Shown here: one piece after another, positions 1 to 5,992 of the stretch
How the letters are laid out: each line of letters starts with the position of its first letter
Numbering within the stretch: the stretch's first letter is position 1
Origin: ECT2AJA-044 sp965658225
GTDB lineage: Bacteria; Bacteroidota; Bacteroidia; Flavobacteriales; ECT2AJA-044
Assembly (NCBI GenBank): GCA_965658225.1
Contig: CBFHRK010000085.1
Coordinates: 1 to 7,283, forward strand
Reading direction: 5' to 3'
DNA length: 7,283 nucleotides
Translations under genes and position numbers: made by a program
The notes under the pieces: generated by a model
The model's database searches: none
Told to the model about the DNA's origin: nothing
The model's input: only the letters and a program-made list of their open reading frames with translations

Positions 1-1754
1 CAAATACCAATTCGGTCGCTATCGACATAATCCAAGGAACCCAGATATTTAGCACCTTCGATTTGATCAGCGATTTCGTATTTCCCGAGTTCTTGGTAGG
101 TCACCGTTCTGAAATCGCGACCGCGACTACCGGTTCCTCTATTGTCGATACTCACCACGATATACCCTTTTTGGTTCAGCATATGATACCACATCTGATT
201 GGCCCCGCCGTAGCTATTGGTAACGGTTTGGGATCCAGGACCACCATATACGTACATGAGTACTGGATATTTCTTTGCAGGATTAAAATCGGCCGGCTTC
301 ATCATCCAGCCGTTGAGGCTGATATCTTCAGAAGTATTAAAAGAGAAGAACTCTTTTTGCCCCAATGAGTAACTCTTTAAAACAGAGTCCAATCCTTCGT
401 TCATTTCCATTTCGCGAATGAGCTTTCCAGAAGCTTCGAGCAAGGTGTACTGCGCGGGCGTATTCGCATTACTGTAATTGTTGACGAGGTATTTAAATCC
501 GGTGCTGAATTGAGCGCTGTTCACGCCCTCTTCTTTTGTGACCAATTCAAGTTTTTTACCGTTTAATTTTACGCGGTAGATTTCTTTGTTGATCGGTGCC
601 GATTTTGCCGCCTGAAAGTAGAGCCAGCCATTTTTTTCATCGAAACCGTAGAAATTAGTGACGTCCCATTCCCCTGAAGTCACTTGGTTTTTTAAACTTC
701 CTTTTGAATCGTAGTGGTAAATGTGATTGAAGCCATCTTGCTCGCTGGTCCAAATAAAACTGTTGTCTTCTAAGAAGGTGAGATTGTCGTTGATTTCGAT
801 GTACGATTCAGCTTTTTCCGTCATCAAAACCTTAGAAGAGCCATCTGTTCCATTTACCAATCGTAACTCTAACTCGTTTTGCAAGCGATTCATAACCGTT
901 ATGCACAAGGAATTGGCGTCGTTTGTCCACTTAATTCGCGGAACATAAAAGTCTCCGGTACGACCTAAATCGGCATTAATGATGTTCTTCGGATCCGATA
1001 CATCGACAATTTTAATCTCTACCACCGAATTAGCCTCTCCAGCTTTCGGGTATTTGAATGTGTAGTTCTCTGGATACAACTCCTGACTAAACATATCCAT
1101 GCCCATCATCGGCACTTCCGATTCATCCATTCGGTAAAAAGCAATTTTTGATCCGTCTGGTGACCACTCAAAAGCTTTGTCGAAGGCGAATTCCTCTTCG
1201 TATACCCAGTCGGTACCTCCGTTTAAAATATTATTCCATTCTCCATCAAACGTGATTTGGGTTTCAACATTTGATTCGAGGTCTTTTACAAAGAGGTTGT
1301 TGTTGCGTACAAAAGCCACTTTAGATCCGTTCGGACTAAAGGTTGCGAACATTTGTTTTCCTTCACTCAAAAGAGTAGAAGTGCCCGATTCACGATCGAA
1401 AATATAATTCACGTCTCGGGTAGAGTAGCGGTAAACCGATTCCGACTCTGTTGAAATCATCATTTTCGATTCGTCTGCACTGAAGCTATACCCCTGAATG
1501 GAAGCTCCTTCGATCAAGGAATCGCTTACCAGTGTTGCCACTTTTTCTCCGGTTTTATAGCTGAACTGATCAATGCGAACCCCATTTGATCCATATTTCA
1601 TAGCGCTGTAATGAACGCCGTCATTCATAGATCTTAATCCGTAAACCCCCGAAGACCGGAAAGTTCCGTTACGCCATATGTCTTCAACGGTAATTTCTTG
1701 AGCCGAAAGGAATCCGACCGCGAATAGCGCAATCGCTGTGTAAAATATTCTCAT
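1..1754 (-). CDS. Secreted S9 family peptidase, dipeptidyl peptidase IV-like (3' end cut off by window edge)
   Basis: I translated this frame by hand; it is open from the ATG at 1754-1752 to base 1 and gives 584 complete residues. The N-terminus (MRIFYTAIALFAVGFLSA, then QE) is a signal peptide with a likely signal peptidase I site after Ala18, so the protein is exported to the periplasm or beyond. Residues from about 40 to 450 have the repeated SPDGSK/SPNGSK blocks of the DPP-IV beta-propeller. DWVYEEEF at 182-189 is the double-glutamate motif that in DPP-IV enzymes holds the free amino terminus of the substrate. The alpha/beta-hydrolase domain starts near 470, with MYVYGGPGSQ at 500-509 and DNRGTGSRG at 537-545. 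The frame leaves the window after DRIGI, directly before where the catalytic GWS(Y/F)GG serine motif is expected, so serine, Asp and His cannot be checked. Family knowledge: such enzymes release X-Pro or X-Ala dipeptides from peptides. Family assignment is secure; DPP-IV specificity over related S9 enzymes is inferred from the Glu motif. Confidence 0.93.
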   Translation of the reverse strand, partial: MRIFYTAIALFAVGFLSAQEITVEDIWRNGTFRSSGVYGLRSMNDGVHYSAMKYGSNGVRIDQFSYKTGEKVATLVSDSLIEGASIQGYSFSADESKMMISTESESVYRYSTRDVNYIFDRESGTSTLLSEGKQMFATFSPNGSKVAFVRNNNLFVKDLESNVETQITFDGEWNNILNGGTDWVYEEEFAFDKAFEWSPDGSKIAFYRMDESEVPMMGMDMFSQELYPENYTFKYPKAGEANSVVEIKIVDVSDPKNIINADLGRTGDFYVPRIKWTNDANSLCITVMNRLQNELELRLVNGTDGSSKVLMTEKAESYIEINDNLTFLEDNSFIWTSEQDGFNHIYHYDSKGSLKNQVTSGEWDVTNFYGFDEKNGWLYFQAAKSAPINKEIYRVKLNGKKLELVTKEEGVNSAQFSTGFKYLVNNYSNANTPAQYTLLEASGKLIREMEMNEGLDSVLKSYSLGQKEFFSFNTSEDISLNGWMMKPADFNPAKKYPVLMYVYGGPGSQTVTNSYGGANQMWYHMLNQKGYIVVSIDNRGTGSRGRDFRTVTYQELGKYEIADQIEGAKYLGSLDYVDSDRIGI

Positions 1755-1782
1755 CTTGAGGGTACTGATTAGATTTTTAGGC

Positions 1783-1800
1783 TTGGGCCTCACGGCCCGA
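1783..1800. repeat. GC-rich inverted repeat in the divergent promoter region
   Basis: TTGGGCC (1783-1789) pairs with GGCCCGA (1794-1800) around the loop TCAC, with five G-C pairs, one wobble and one A-T pair. It lies 29 bases upstream of the peptidase start and 23 bases upstream of the oxidase -7 element. It could be a protein-binding site or a 5'-leader hairpin of the peptidase mRNA. Only the structure is seen; any role is inferred. Confidence 0.4.
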
Positions 1801-1822
1801 TATTTAAGGCGGACTAATTTAG

Positions 1823-1830
1823 TAATTTTG
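1823..1830 (+). promoter_or_regulatory. Bacteroidota -7 promoter element for the FAD oxidase gene
   Basis: TAATTTTG fits TAnnTTTG exactly. It would start transcription around 1834-1837, about 12-15 bases before the ATG at 1849. That placement argues against the longer reading frame beginning at ATG 1756 and supports 1849 as the true start. The upstream -33 box is weak or absent, so strength is uncertain. Confidence 0.5.
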
Positions 1831-1848
1831 GAATGTAACACATATTCT

Positions 1849-3256
1849 ATGCCATATAGCCCCATTAATGTCGATCGAGTAGCAGAGCTAGTGCAGCTTT
1901 TGGGATCCGAAAATGTACATACAAACGTAGAAATCAGAGAGGAGCACGGACGCGATTATACCGAAGATTTTCAGTTTACTCCTGATGTGGTGGTGACTCC
2001 AGGTACCACCGAAGAGGTGAGCCTTTTGATGAAGTGGTGCAATGCGCATCACATACCCATCGTGCCGCGAGGCGCGGGAACAGGCCTTTCAGGAGGCGCT
2101 TTACCCATTGAAAAAGGCGTATGCCTCAGCATGAAGCGATTCAATAAGATCATTGAAATTGACACAAGAAACTTACAAGCCACGGTCGAGCCCGGTGTCA
2201 TTAATCAGGTTTTCCAGGAGGCGGTTCAAGAAGAAAACTTGTTTTACCCGCCAGATCCGGCAAGTAAGGGTTCCTGCTCATTAGGAGGAAACTGGGCTGA
2301 GAATGCGGGCGGACCTAAGGCCGTGAAGTACGGAGTTACCAATGAATATTTACTCAATATGGAGGTCGTCCTCCCGGACGGATCGGTAATCTGGACGGGT
2401 GCCAACGTACTTAAAAATGCAACGGGATATAATCTTACTCAGCTGATTGCCGGAAGCGAGGGAACACTCGGCATTATTACCAAAGGAGTGGTAAAATTGA
2501 GGCCCTTACCGAAAGAGACGAAACTCATTTTGGTGCCTTTTAATTCGGCCGAAGATGCCTGTGCAGCCGTGAGCGCTGTGTTTCGGGCCGGAGTTGTGCC
2601 TAGCGCCATGGAGTTTATGGAACGGGACGCTATTCAATTTACCCTCGATGTACTTGACGACGCACCGAACTTATTAAAGGATGGAGAGGAGGCGCATTTA
2701 CTGATTGAAGTTGACGGGAACGACCCCGATGTGCTATTTAACGAGCTCGAACAAATTGTTTCCGTGGTCGAAGAATTTGGCTCTGGTGAAATTCGTTTTG
2801 CAGAAACGAGTGCCGAGAAAGAACGTTTATGGCATATACGCCGAAAAGTAGGTGAGGCCGTGAAAGCCTATTCGGTTTATAAGGAAGAAGATACGGTTGT
2901 GCCCCGAGCTGAGCTACCGAAGTTGTTAAAGGGAGTCAAGGATATAGGTAAACATTATGGCTTTAAATCGGTCTGCTATGGTCACGCATGCAGGAGATGG
3001 GAACCTACACGTAAATATTCTAAGGGGAGATTTAACAGATAAGCAGTGGTTGCAAGAAATCCCTTTGGCCATATCCGAAATTTTTATGCTCTGCTTCAGT
3101 TTAGGAGGCACTATTAGCGGAGAGCACGGGATAGGCTTGGTTCAGAAAGAGTACATGGATATTGTGTTTGATGAAGCAAATTTGACTTTACAGCGTAACA
3201 TTAAGGACTTATTCGATCCAAATGCAATTTTAAATCCGGGAAAAATATTCCCTTAA
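1849..3256 (+). pseudogene. GlcD-like FAD-binding 2-hydroxyacid oxidase/dehydrogenase, broken by a 4-base insertion
   Basis: The two parts join into a 467-aa protein of normal length for the glycolate oxidase GlcD / D-lactate dehydrogenase group. Numbered from ATG 1849, the FAD_binding_4 domain spans about residues 45-180, with PRGAGTGLSGG at 73-83, PPDPASKGSCSLGGN at 134-148 and the NATGYNLTQLIAGSEGTLG stretch at 190-208. The FAD-oxidase C-terminal domain follows, with GHAGDGNLH at 378-386 and SGEHGIG at 422-428, which carry conserved histidines of the active-site/metal region. The first frame reads correctly to Ala380 (ends 2988), then TGCA (2989-2992) shifts it; it runs on 17 aberrant residues to a stop at 3042. 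The correct sequence resumes at 2993 and ends at TAA 3254-3256 (NPGKIFP). Unshifted, the product is 397 aa and lacks His386, His425 and the C-terminus, so it is probably inactive. Both halves are otherwise undecayed, so this is either a recent mutation or a sequencing/assembly error. The frame is open upstream to ATG 1756, but the extra 31 residues are unlike the family and precede the -7 element. Substrate (glycolate, D-lactate or another 2-hydroxyacid) cannot be decided; no GlcE/GlcF neighbour is seen. Confidence 0.9.
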
Positions 3257-3334
3257 GGTTTTGTTAATCAGGTGAGTAATTGAATTCAAGGCCTAGTGTG
3301 AAAAGTCTAAATTGAATTTTTTAGTTAACATAGA

Positions 3335-3366
3335 CTTGATGTACATACAAGAAAAGATTAAGTTTG
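3335..3366 (+). promoter_or_regulatory. Bacteroidota-type promoter (-33 CTTG, -7 TAAGTTTG)
   Basis: TAAGTTTG (3359-3366) matches TAnnTTTG exactly and CTTG (3335-3338) matches three of four bases of the -33 TTTG box, with a 20-base spacer, which is the usual spacing for the Bacteroidota primary sigma factor. It is the best two-box promoter in the window. Transcription would start near 3370-3374, well downstream of the oxidase stop codon and almost 200 bases before the next annotated gene. Confidence 0.55.
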
Positions 3367-3372
3367 GCCTGC

Positions 3373-3517
3373 CTTTAAATGTTAGTGTTTCTGTCTGGTG
3401 CAAATTAGGAAAGCGAAACGTTAGGAGTAAAAGTTATGTTTTTCTGTGTAGCTAGGAGGAGTCCGAATTACACCACCAGCATAAAAACGGTCATCTTTGA
3501 GGTGACCGTTTTTTTTT
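3373..3517 (+). ncRNA. Candidate small RNA or attenuated leader, about 145 nt
   Basis: The ends are inferred from the promoter at 3335-3366 and the terminator at 3483-3517. The interior can form a long-range pairing of CTGGTG (3395-3400) with CACCAG (3474-3479), just before the terminator stem. It contains a 9-codon frame MLVFLSGAN (3379-3408) and a 31-codon frame (3436-3531). I tested it against the general appearance of tRNA, tmRNA and 6S RNA and recognise none. Either it is a free-standing sRNA, or a leader that controls read-through into the DUF2975 gene, which has no strong promoter of its own. Existence and strand are supported only by promoter plus terminator. Confidence 0.35.
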
Positions 3518-3531
3518 CTTTTTCGTTTTAA
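3436..3531 (+). CDS. Possible 31-aa small protein with a Shine-Dalgarno-like site (doubtful)
   Basis: ATG 3436 follows AGGAG (3423-3427) at an 8-base spacing, a purine-rich site that none of the clear genes here has. The peptide begins MFFCVARRSPNYTTSIK and ends in a phenylalanine/serine-rich tail because it is read through the terminator stem and T-tract. Coding through a terminator argues against a functional protein, since transcripts ending at about 3517 would lack the stop codon. It could still be a chance frame within a leader. Confidence 0.12.
   Translation: MFFCVARRSPNYTTSIKTVIFEVTVFFSFSF
3483..3517 (+). terminator. Strong intrinsic terminator
   Basis: AAAAACGGTCATC (3483-3495) pairs with GGTGACCGTTTTT (3501-3513) around the loop TTTGA, giving 13 pairs with a single T-G wobble. 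The 3' arm runs into nine consecutive T (3509-3517), then C and five more T. The T-tract fits plus-strand termination; only five A lie at the other end, so minus-strand use would be weaker. It sits 46 bases before the DUF2975 start, so it ends the candidate RNA rather than a gene directly upstream. Confidence 0.85.
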
Positions 3532-3563
3532 GCAAAGCCGAAGGCACCGACTAAATTGATTAT

Positions 3564-4085
3564 ATGCCGAGCAAATCAAAAACAACACGGATTCTGAATA
3601 CCATGCTTGTAGTATCATGGATCGCTTTCATAGGTCTTATGATTGAAGCGGGTGCCATTCTTTTCTCTTACGGAGTAAGCATCGTGAATTCAGATGCACC
3701 TCGTGTACTTTATCCCGGACTAGGTATTTTCGAATCGAACCAATTTGGCTTTGGTCATTATACCACAGCGGTCATTGTGTTGACCCTAATTTCTGCTTTC
3801 CAAGCCTTTGTTTGTTATTTGGTGATACAAATTCTTTCAAAAGTGAGCCTCTCTAATCCGTTTGTATTAGAAACCGCGAAAAGATTGAAGAGAATAAGTT
3901 ATGTGCTTATGGGAATATGGGTTCTTTCGGTTGTACAATACGTGCATTTGGCCATATTGTCGAGTGAAACACTGGCGCTCAAAGGGGACGTAATTCCTGG
4001 GGAATACCTTTTTGTAGCCGGATTGGTGTACATTATTGCTCAATTATTCAAAAGAGGGATTGAACTGCAGGCTAAAGAGGATTAA
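3564..4085 (+). CDS. DUF2975 family four-helix membrane protein
   Basis: The 173-aa product has four predicted membrane helices at about residues 14-40, 66-92, 111-133 and 147-162, with a basic N-terminus (KSKTTR). DUF2975 features are the NPF motif at 98-100 before a basic stretch (AKRLKRISY, 105-113) and the closing FVAGLVYIIAQLFKRGIELQ segment at 150-169. Most family members end in an acidic tail resembling ENDLTI and are followed by a small YozG-like XRE regulator; here the protein stops at AKED and the 66 bases after it contain no such gene. The function is not known for the family; it acts in the cytoplasmic membrane. ATG 3564 is the first start in frame and is preceded by TAAATTGA 12 bases upstream, the same distance as the surE -7 element from its ATG. 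It converges on the VOC gene. Confidence 0.82.
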   Translation: MPSKSKTTRILNTMLVVSWIAFIGLMIEAGAILFSYGVSIVNSDAPRVLYPGLGIFESNQFGFGHYTTAVIVLTLISAFQAFVCYLVIQILSKVSLSNPFVLETAKRLKRISYVLMGIWVLSVVQYVHLAILSSETLALKGDVIPGEYLFVAGLVYIIAQLFKRGIELQAKED

Positions 4086-4151
4086 CTACGGCCTTTCGTA
4101 TTGAAACCTCAGGGAAGTCTGTTCGCTGATTAATGTAATAGAAAATGAACG
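4086..4151. other. Short convergent gap without a visible terminator
   Basis: These 66 bases separate the convergent DUF2975 and VOC genes. I find no stable hairpin followed by a T-tract on either strand, and no small gene such as the XRE regulator that often follows DUF2975. Confidence 0.5.
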
Positions 4152-4574
4152 TTAGCGCTCCGCAATTTTCAATCCCGAATTGTTATCGCTGGGTTCGATA
4201 AAATCCCACAGATTCCCGTACAAATCTTTAAATACAGCCACAGTACCGTGCGCTTCTACAACGGGTTCACGAACAAACTCAATGCCCTTGATAACCATGT
4301 TATTGTAATCGCGCCAGAAGTCATCTGTGAACAAGAAAAGAAATACACGACCGCCGGTTTGATTTCCAACAGAGGCACGCTGTTCTTCATTGGCGGCCTT
4401 AGCAAGTAACAAAGAACATTCTTTCGCTCCTCTCGGAGCGATGACTACCCAGCGTTTTTCAGGTGTTAAAACTGTATCCTCCAAAAGCTGGAAACCGAGT
4501 TTCTCGGTATAAAACTCAATGGCTTCGTCGTAGTCATTAACTACCAACGCGATATGGGCCAGTCGTTGTTGCAT
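4152..4574 (-). CDS. VOC family (glyoxalase/bleomycin-resistance fold) protein
   Basis: This 140-aa cytosolic protein has the length of a single VOC domain with two beta-alpha-beta-beta-beta modules. The first starts with HIALVVNDYDEAIEFYTEKLGF (in part at 7-22), where His7 is at the usual metal-ligand place. The second ends with the typical DLYGNLWDFIEP segment (117-128), where Glu127 is at the terminal metal-ligand place. The tail after 129 is short and polar. The family includes glyoxalase I, extradiol dioxygenases and antibiotic-binding proteins; nothing here singles out a substrate, so only the fold is called. ATG 4574 is chosen because the VOC domain begins immediately after it. It lies 72 bases behind the DUF456 gene on the same strand, so co-transcription is possible; I found no clear promoter of its own. 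Confidence 0.88.
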   Translation of the reverse strand: MQQRLAHIALVVNDYDEAIEFYTEKLGFQLLEDTVLTPEKRWVVIAPRGAKECSLLLAKAANEEQRASVGNQTGGRVFLFLFTDDFWRDYNNMVIKGIEFVREPVVEAHGTVAVFKDLYGNLWDFIEPSDNNSGLKIAER

Positions 4575-4646
4575 GAATATAGTTTTAGGAACCCATAAGA
4601 TACATGTACAGGCTCAATCGGCAGTGCGACAATTAACGCTCCATTT

Positions 4647-5126
4647 TCACCACAGGGCCCGAACAAAATAAACGCTCATTAAAAGACTCGCTCCCAGTTT
4701 GAGTCCGGTGCCCATCAAGAAACCCACTAACGAGCCAATGCCCGATCTTAAGGCTTTGTTGAAGTCGTCGGAATTCAACATCAGTTCCGCAATCAATGCT
4801 CCAAGAAAAGGTCCAATGATAATACCAAACGGAGGGAATAAGAACACCCCAATGATGAGTCCGATCGTAGAACCCCGAACTCCTGCTTTACTTCCTCCAA
4901 ATTTTTTGGTACCCCAAATGGGAACGAAATAATCGATGGCAGTGACAACGGCGGCAACTAAAGCCATTATAATTAAGAAGTTACTCGAAAAATCGGCCCA
5001 TTTCGTAAAGTGGAGCAACAACAGGCCGATATAGCTTATTGGAGGGCCAGGCAAAATGGGAACAACGGCGCCGATAAGTCCGACAACCATCAATAAACCT
5101 CCGAAAATTGCCAGAAACCAATCCAT
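4647..5126 (-). CDS. DUF456 family membrane protein
   Basis: The 159-aa product is strongly hydrophobic, with predicted helices at about residues 3-28, 49-70, 87-112 and 127-156. Family signatures are visible: VPILPGPP at 22-29, IDYFVPIWGTKKFGGSKAG at 64-82 followed by GSTIG at 85-89, and GPFLGALIAE at 105-114. The glycine-rich helices suggest tight helix packing. It is an inner-membrane protein of unknown function in the literature I know. Its ATG lies 2 bases after the stop of the Bax inhibitor-1 gene, so the two are co-transcribed and probably translationally coupled. The length is usual for the family and the frame is intact. Confidence 0.87.
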   Translation of the reverse strand: MDWFLAIFGGLLMVVGLIGAVVPILPGPPISYIGLLLLHFTKWADFSSNFLIIMALVAAVVTAIDYFVPIWGTKKFGGSKAGVRGSTIGLIIGVFLFPPFGIIIGPFLGALIAELMLNSDDFNKALRSGIGSLVGFLMGTGLKLGASLLMSVYFVRALW

Positions 5127-5128
5127 TA

Positions 5129-5881
5129 TTATCTGCTGTTCAATTTGGAAAGCAATCTAAGGAATTCGAGGTAGAGCCAAACTAAAGTAACCATCAGGCC
5201 GAAGGCCCCGTACCACTCCATATATTTTGGTGCTCGTGCCTGCGCGGCACGATCGATAAAATCAAAATCCAAAATAAGATTTAGCGCTGCGATAACGACC
5301 ACGAAAAGACTAAAACCAATTCCAACCCATCCGTTTCCGTGCAGTACGGGAATGCCTACGCTGAAAAAACTCATGATCCAACTGAGGAAATAGAGGAATA
5401 CAATTCCACCCGTAGCGGCCACAATGCCCCAACGCATTTTATCGGTCACTTGGATCCAACCACTGCGATAGGCCAGGAGCAACGTTAAGAACGTCCCGAA
5501 TGTGAGTCCGACCGCCTGCAAAACAATGCCATCGTACAAACTTGCGTACATGGCGGAAATAGCACCTAGAAAAAGGCCTTCTAGAATGGCGTAAATTGGC
5601 GCCGTTATTCCGGCCGATTGAGGCCGGAAAATAGTAATCAATGCAACAATGAATCCGCCAATGGCACCGCCCCAAACCCACGCGGAATTCATGGTGCCGG
5701 CAGTTAAGGTTTGCGACCATGTGTACGATGCGGAGGCCAAGGCTAAGGCTAAAAGAATAAAACTCTTATTCACCGCGCCCGATACGGTCATCGTATCTTC
5801 GGAAGTAATGGCATTGGGACTATTCCAGCCTTGAAGAATTTTCTCATTCATTGCCGGATTCGACGATTTCTGTACGTTCAT
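5129..5881 (-). CDS. Bax inhibitor-1/YccA family membrane protein
   Basis: The 250-aa protein has a 35-residue polar N-terminus with SSNPAMNE (6-13), typical of the COG4760 / BaxI_1 branch, then MTVSGAVNKS (31-40) leading into the first helix. Seven membrane segments fit at about 40-58, 67-84, 93-112, 117-138, 150-171, 185-205 and 223-243. APIYAILEGLFLGAIS (94-109) and NLILDFDFIDRA (201-212) are conserved-type segments; Asp205, Asp207 and Asp210 lie where pH- and calcium-sensing acidic residues occur in the better-studied homologue YetJ, but exact equivalence needs alignment. The role in bacteria is thought to be cation (calcium) leak or membrane protein homeostasis; here it is an inference from family. 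ATG 5881 is taken as the start; ATG 5851 is an alternative that would remove SSNPAMNE's beginning. It leads a unit with the DUF456 gene and is divergent from surE. Confidence 0.9.
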   Translation of the reverse strand: MNVQKSSNPAMNEKILQGWNSPNAITSEDTMTVSGAVNKSFILLALALASASYTWSQTLTAGTMNSAWVWGGAIGGFIVALITIFRPQSAGITAPIYAILEGLFLGAISAMYASLYDGIVLQAVGLTFGTFLTLLLAYRSGWIQVTDKMRWGIVAATGGIVFLYFLSWIMSFFSVGIPVLHGNGWVGIGFSLFVVVIAALNLILDFDFIDRAAQARAPKYMEWYGAFGLMVTLVWLYLEFLRLLSKLNSR

Positions 5882-5992
5882 TTTGTATATATATTAGAGT
5901 ATCTGGACTCGTGCTTTTGTATTGAAGTTCTAACGTAACGAATTTAACAAATTCCGTACCTAACCCAGTTAAAAAGAAAGTAGCTTTGCATC
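5882..5992. promoter_or_regulatory. Divergent promoter region between the Bax inhibitor-1 gene and surE
   Basis: These 111 bases must hold both promoters. The surE side has an exact TAnnTTTG element next to its start codon. The minus-strand side has no exact match; the AT-rich run just upstream of ATG 5881 (rich in TATA) is the only candidate and is weak. I see no long inverted repeat that would point to a shared regulator. Confidence 0.5.
5981..5988 (+). promoter_or_regulatory. Bacteroidota -7 promoter element abutting the surE start codon
   Basis: TAGCTTTG matches TAnnTTTG exactly and ends 4 bases before the ATG at 5993. Transcription normally begins only a few bases beyond this element, so the mRNA would begin at or next to the start codon and have almost no 5' leader. 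The -33 region (about 5957-5961) is a poor match to TTTG. The arrangement TTTGCA-N-ATG is common in Bacteroidota and supports ATG 5993 as the start. Confidence 0.55.

Larger units (their letters stand above)
1755..1848. promoter_or_regulatory. Divergent intergenic region between the peptidase and the FAD oxidase genes
   Basis: These 94 bases separate two divergent start codons, so both promoters must lie here or slightly inside the genes. On the plus strand TAATTTTG (1823-1830) matches the Bacteroidota TAnnTTTG element exactly; no good TTTG box is found about 20 bases upstream of it. On the minus strand I find no TAnnTTTG match, so the peptidase promoter is not identified. A GC-rich hairpin (arms 1783-1789 and 1794-1800, loop TCAC) stands out against the AT-rich surroundings. 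Confidence 0.6.
3257..3563. other. 307-base gap: promoter, possible small RNA or leader, strong terminator
   Basis: No convincing protein-coding gene lies here. The first part has a weak, AT-rich hairpin (AATTCAA 3283-3289 pairing with TTGAATT 3312-3318, followed by six T from 3317 to 3322) that could end oxidase transcription, but it has a long loop and low stability. A near-consensus promoter follows at 3335-3366 and a strong intrinsic terminator at 3483-3517. The last 46 bases before ATG 3564 contain only a degenerate -7-like sequence, TAAATTGA (3552-3559). Confidence 0.6.

Noticed and set aside
63..1407. Plus-strand reading frames at 63-368, 727-948 and 1177-1407
   Set aside because: They lie antisense to the continuous peptidase frame, show no family motifs, and are explained as chance openings opposite a real gene.
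1756..1848. Upstream extension of the oxidase from ATG 1756
   Set aside because: The extra 31 residues are unlike the family, pass through the GC-rich hairpin and precede the -7 element at 1823-1830; ATG 1849 fits family length.
2926..3111. Minus-strand 61-aa frame across the oxidase frameshift site
   Set aside because: It overlaps conserved oxidase coding sequence on the other strand and has no recognisable features.
3281..3322. AT-rich hairpin after the oxidase stop as its terminator
   Set aside because: The stem is 7 mostly A-T pairs with a loop of 22 bases; too weak to call as a feature.
1913..3350. The 12-mer ATGTACATACAA occurs at 1913-1924 and 3339-3350
   Set aside because: One or two repeated 12-mers are expected by chance in a window of this size, and the copies sit in unrelated contexts (coding and promoter spacer).
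3395..3480. Possible tRNA or tmRNA end, suggested by the CACCACCAGC sequence
   Set aside because: No T-loop consensus, no cloverleaf and no matching 5' acceptor arm; only a 6-base pairing is found.
3421..3618. Minus-strand 65-aa frame across the intergenic gap and the DUF2975 start
   Set aside because: It reads through both arms of the terminator and into the DUF2975 gene, and its lysine/arginine run comes from the T-tract.
4699..4932. Plus-strand 77-aa frame rich in proline
   Set aside because: It is antisense to the DUF456 gene, whose family signatures are clear; the prolines reflect glycine codons on the other strand.
5439..5720. 93-aa minus-strand frame inside the Bax inhibitor-1 gene
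   Set aside because: It is an alternative frame of the same strand within a well-supported membrane protein gene and has no motifs.
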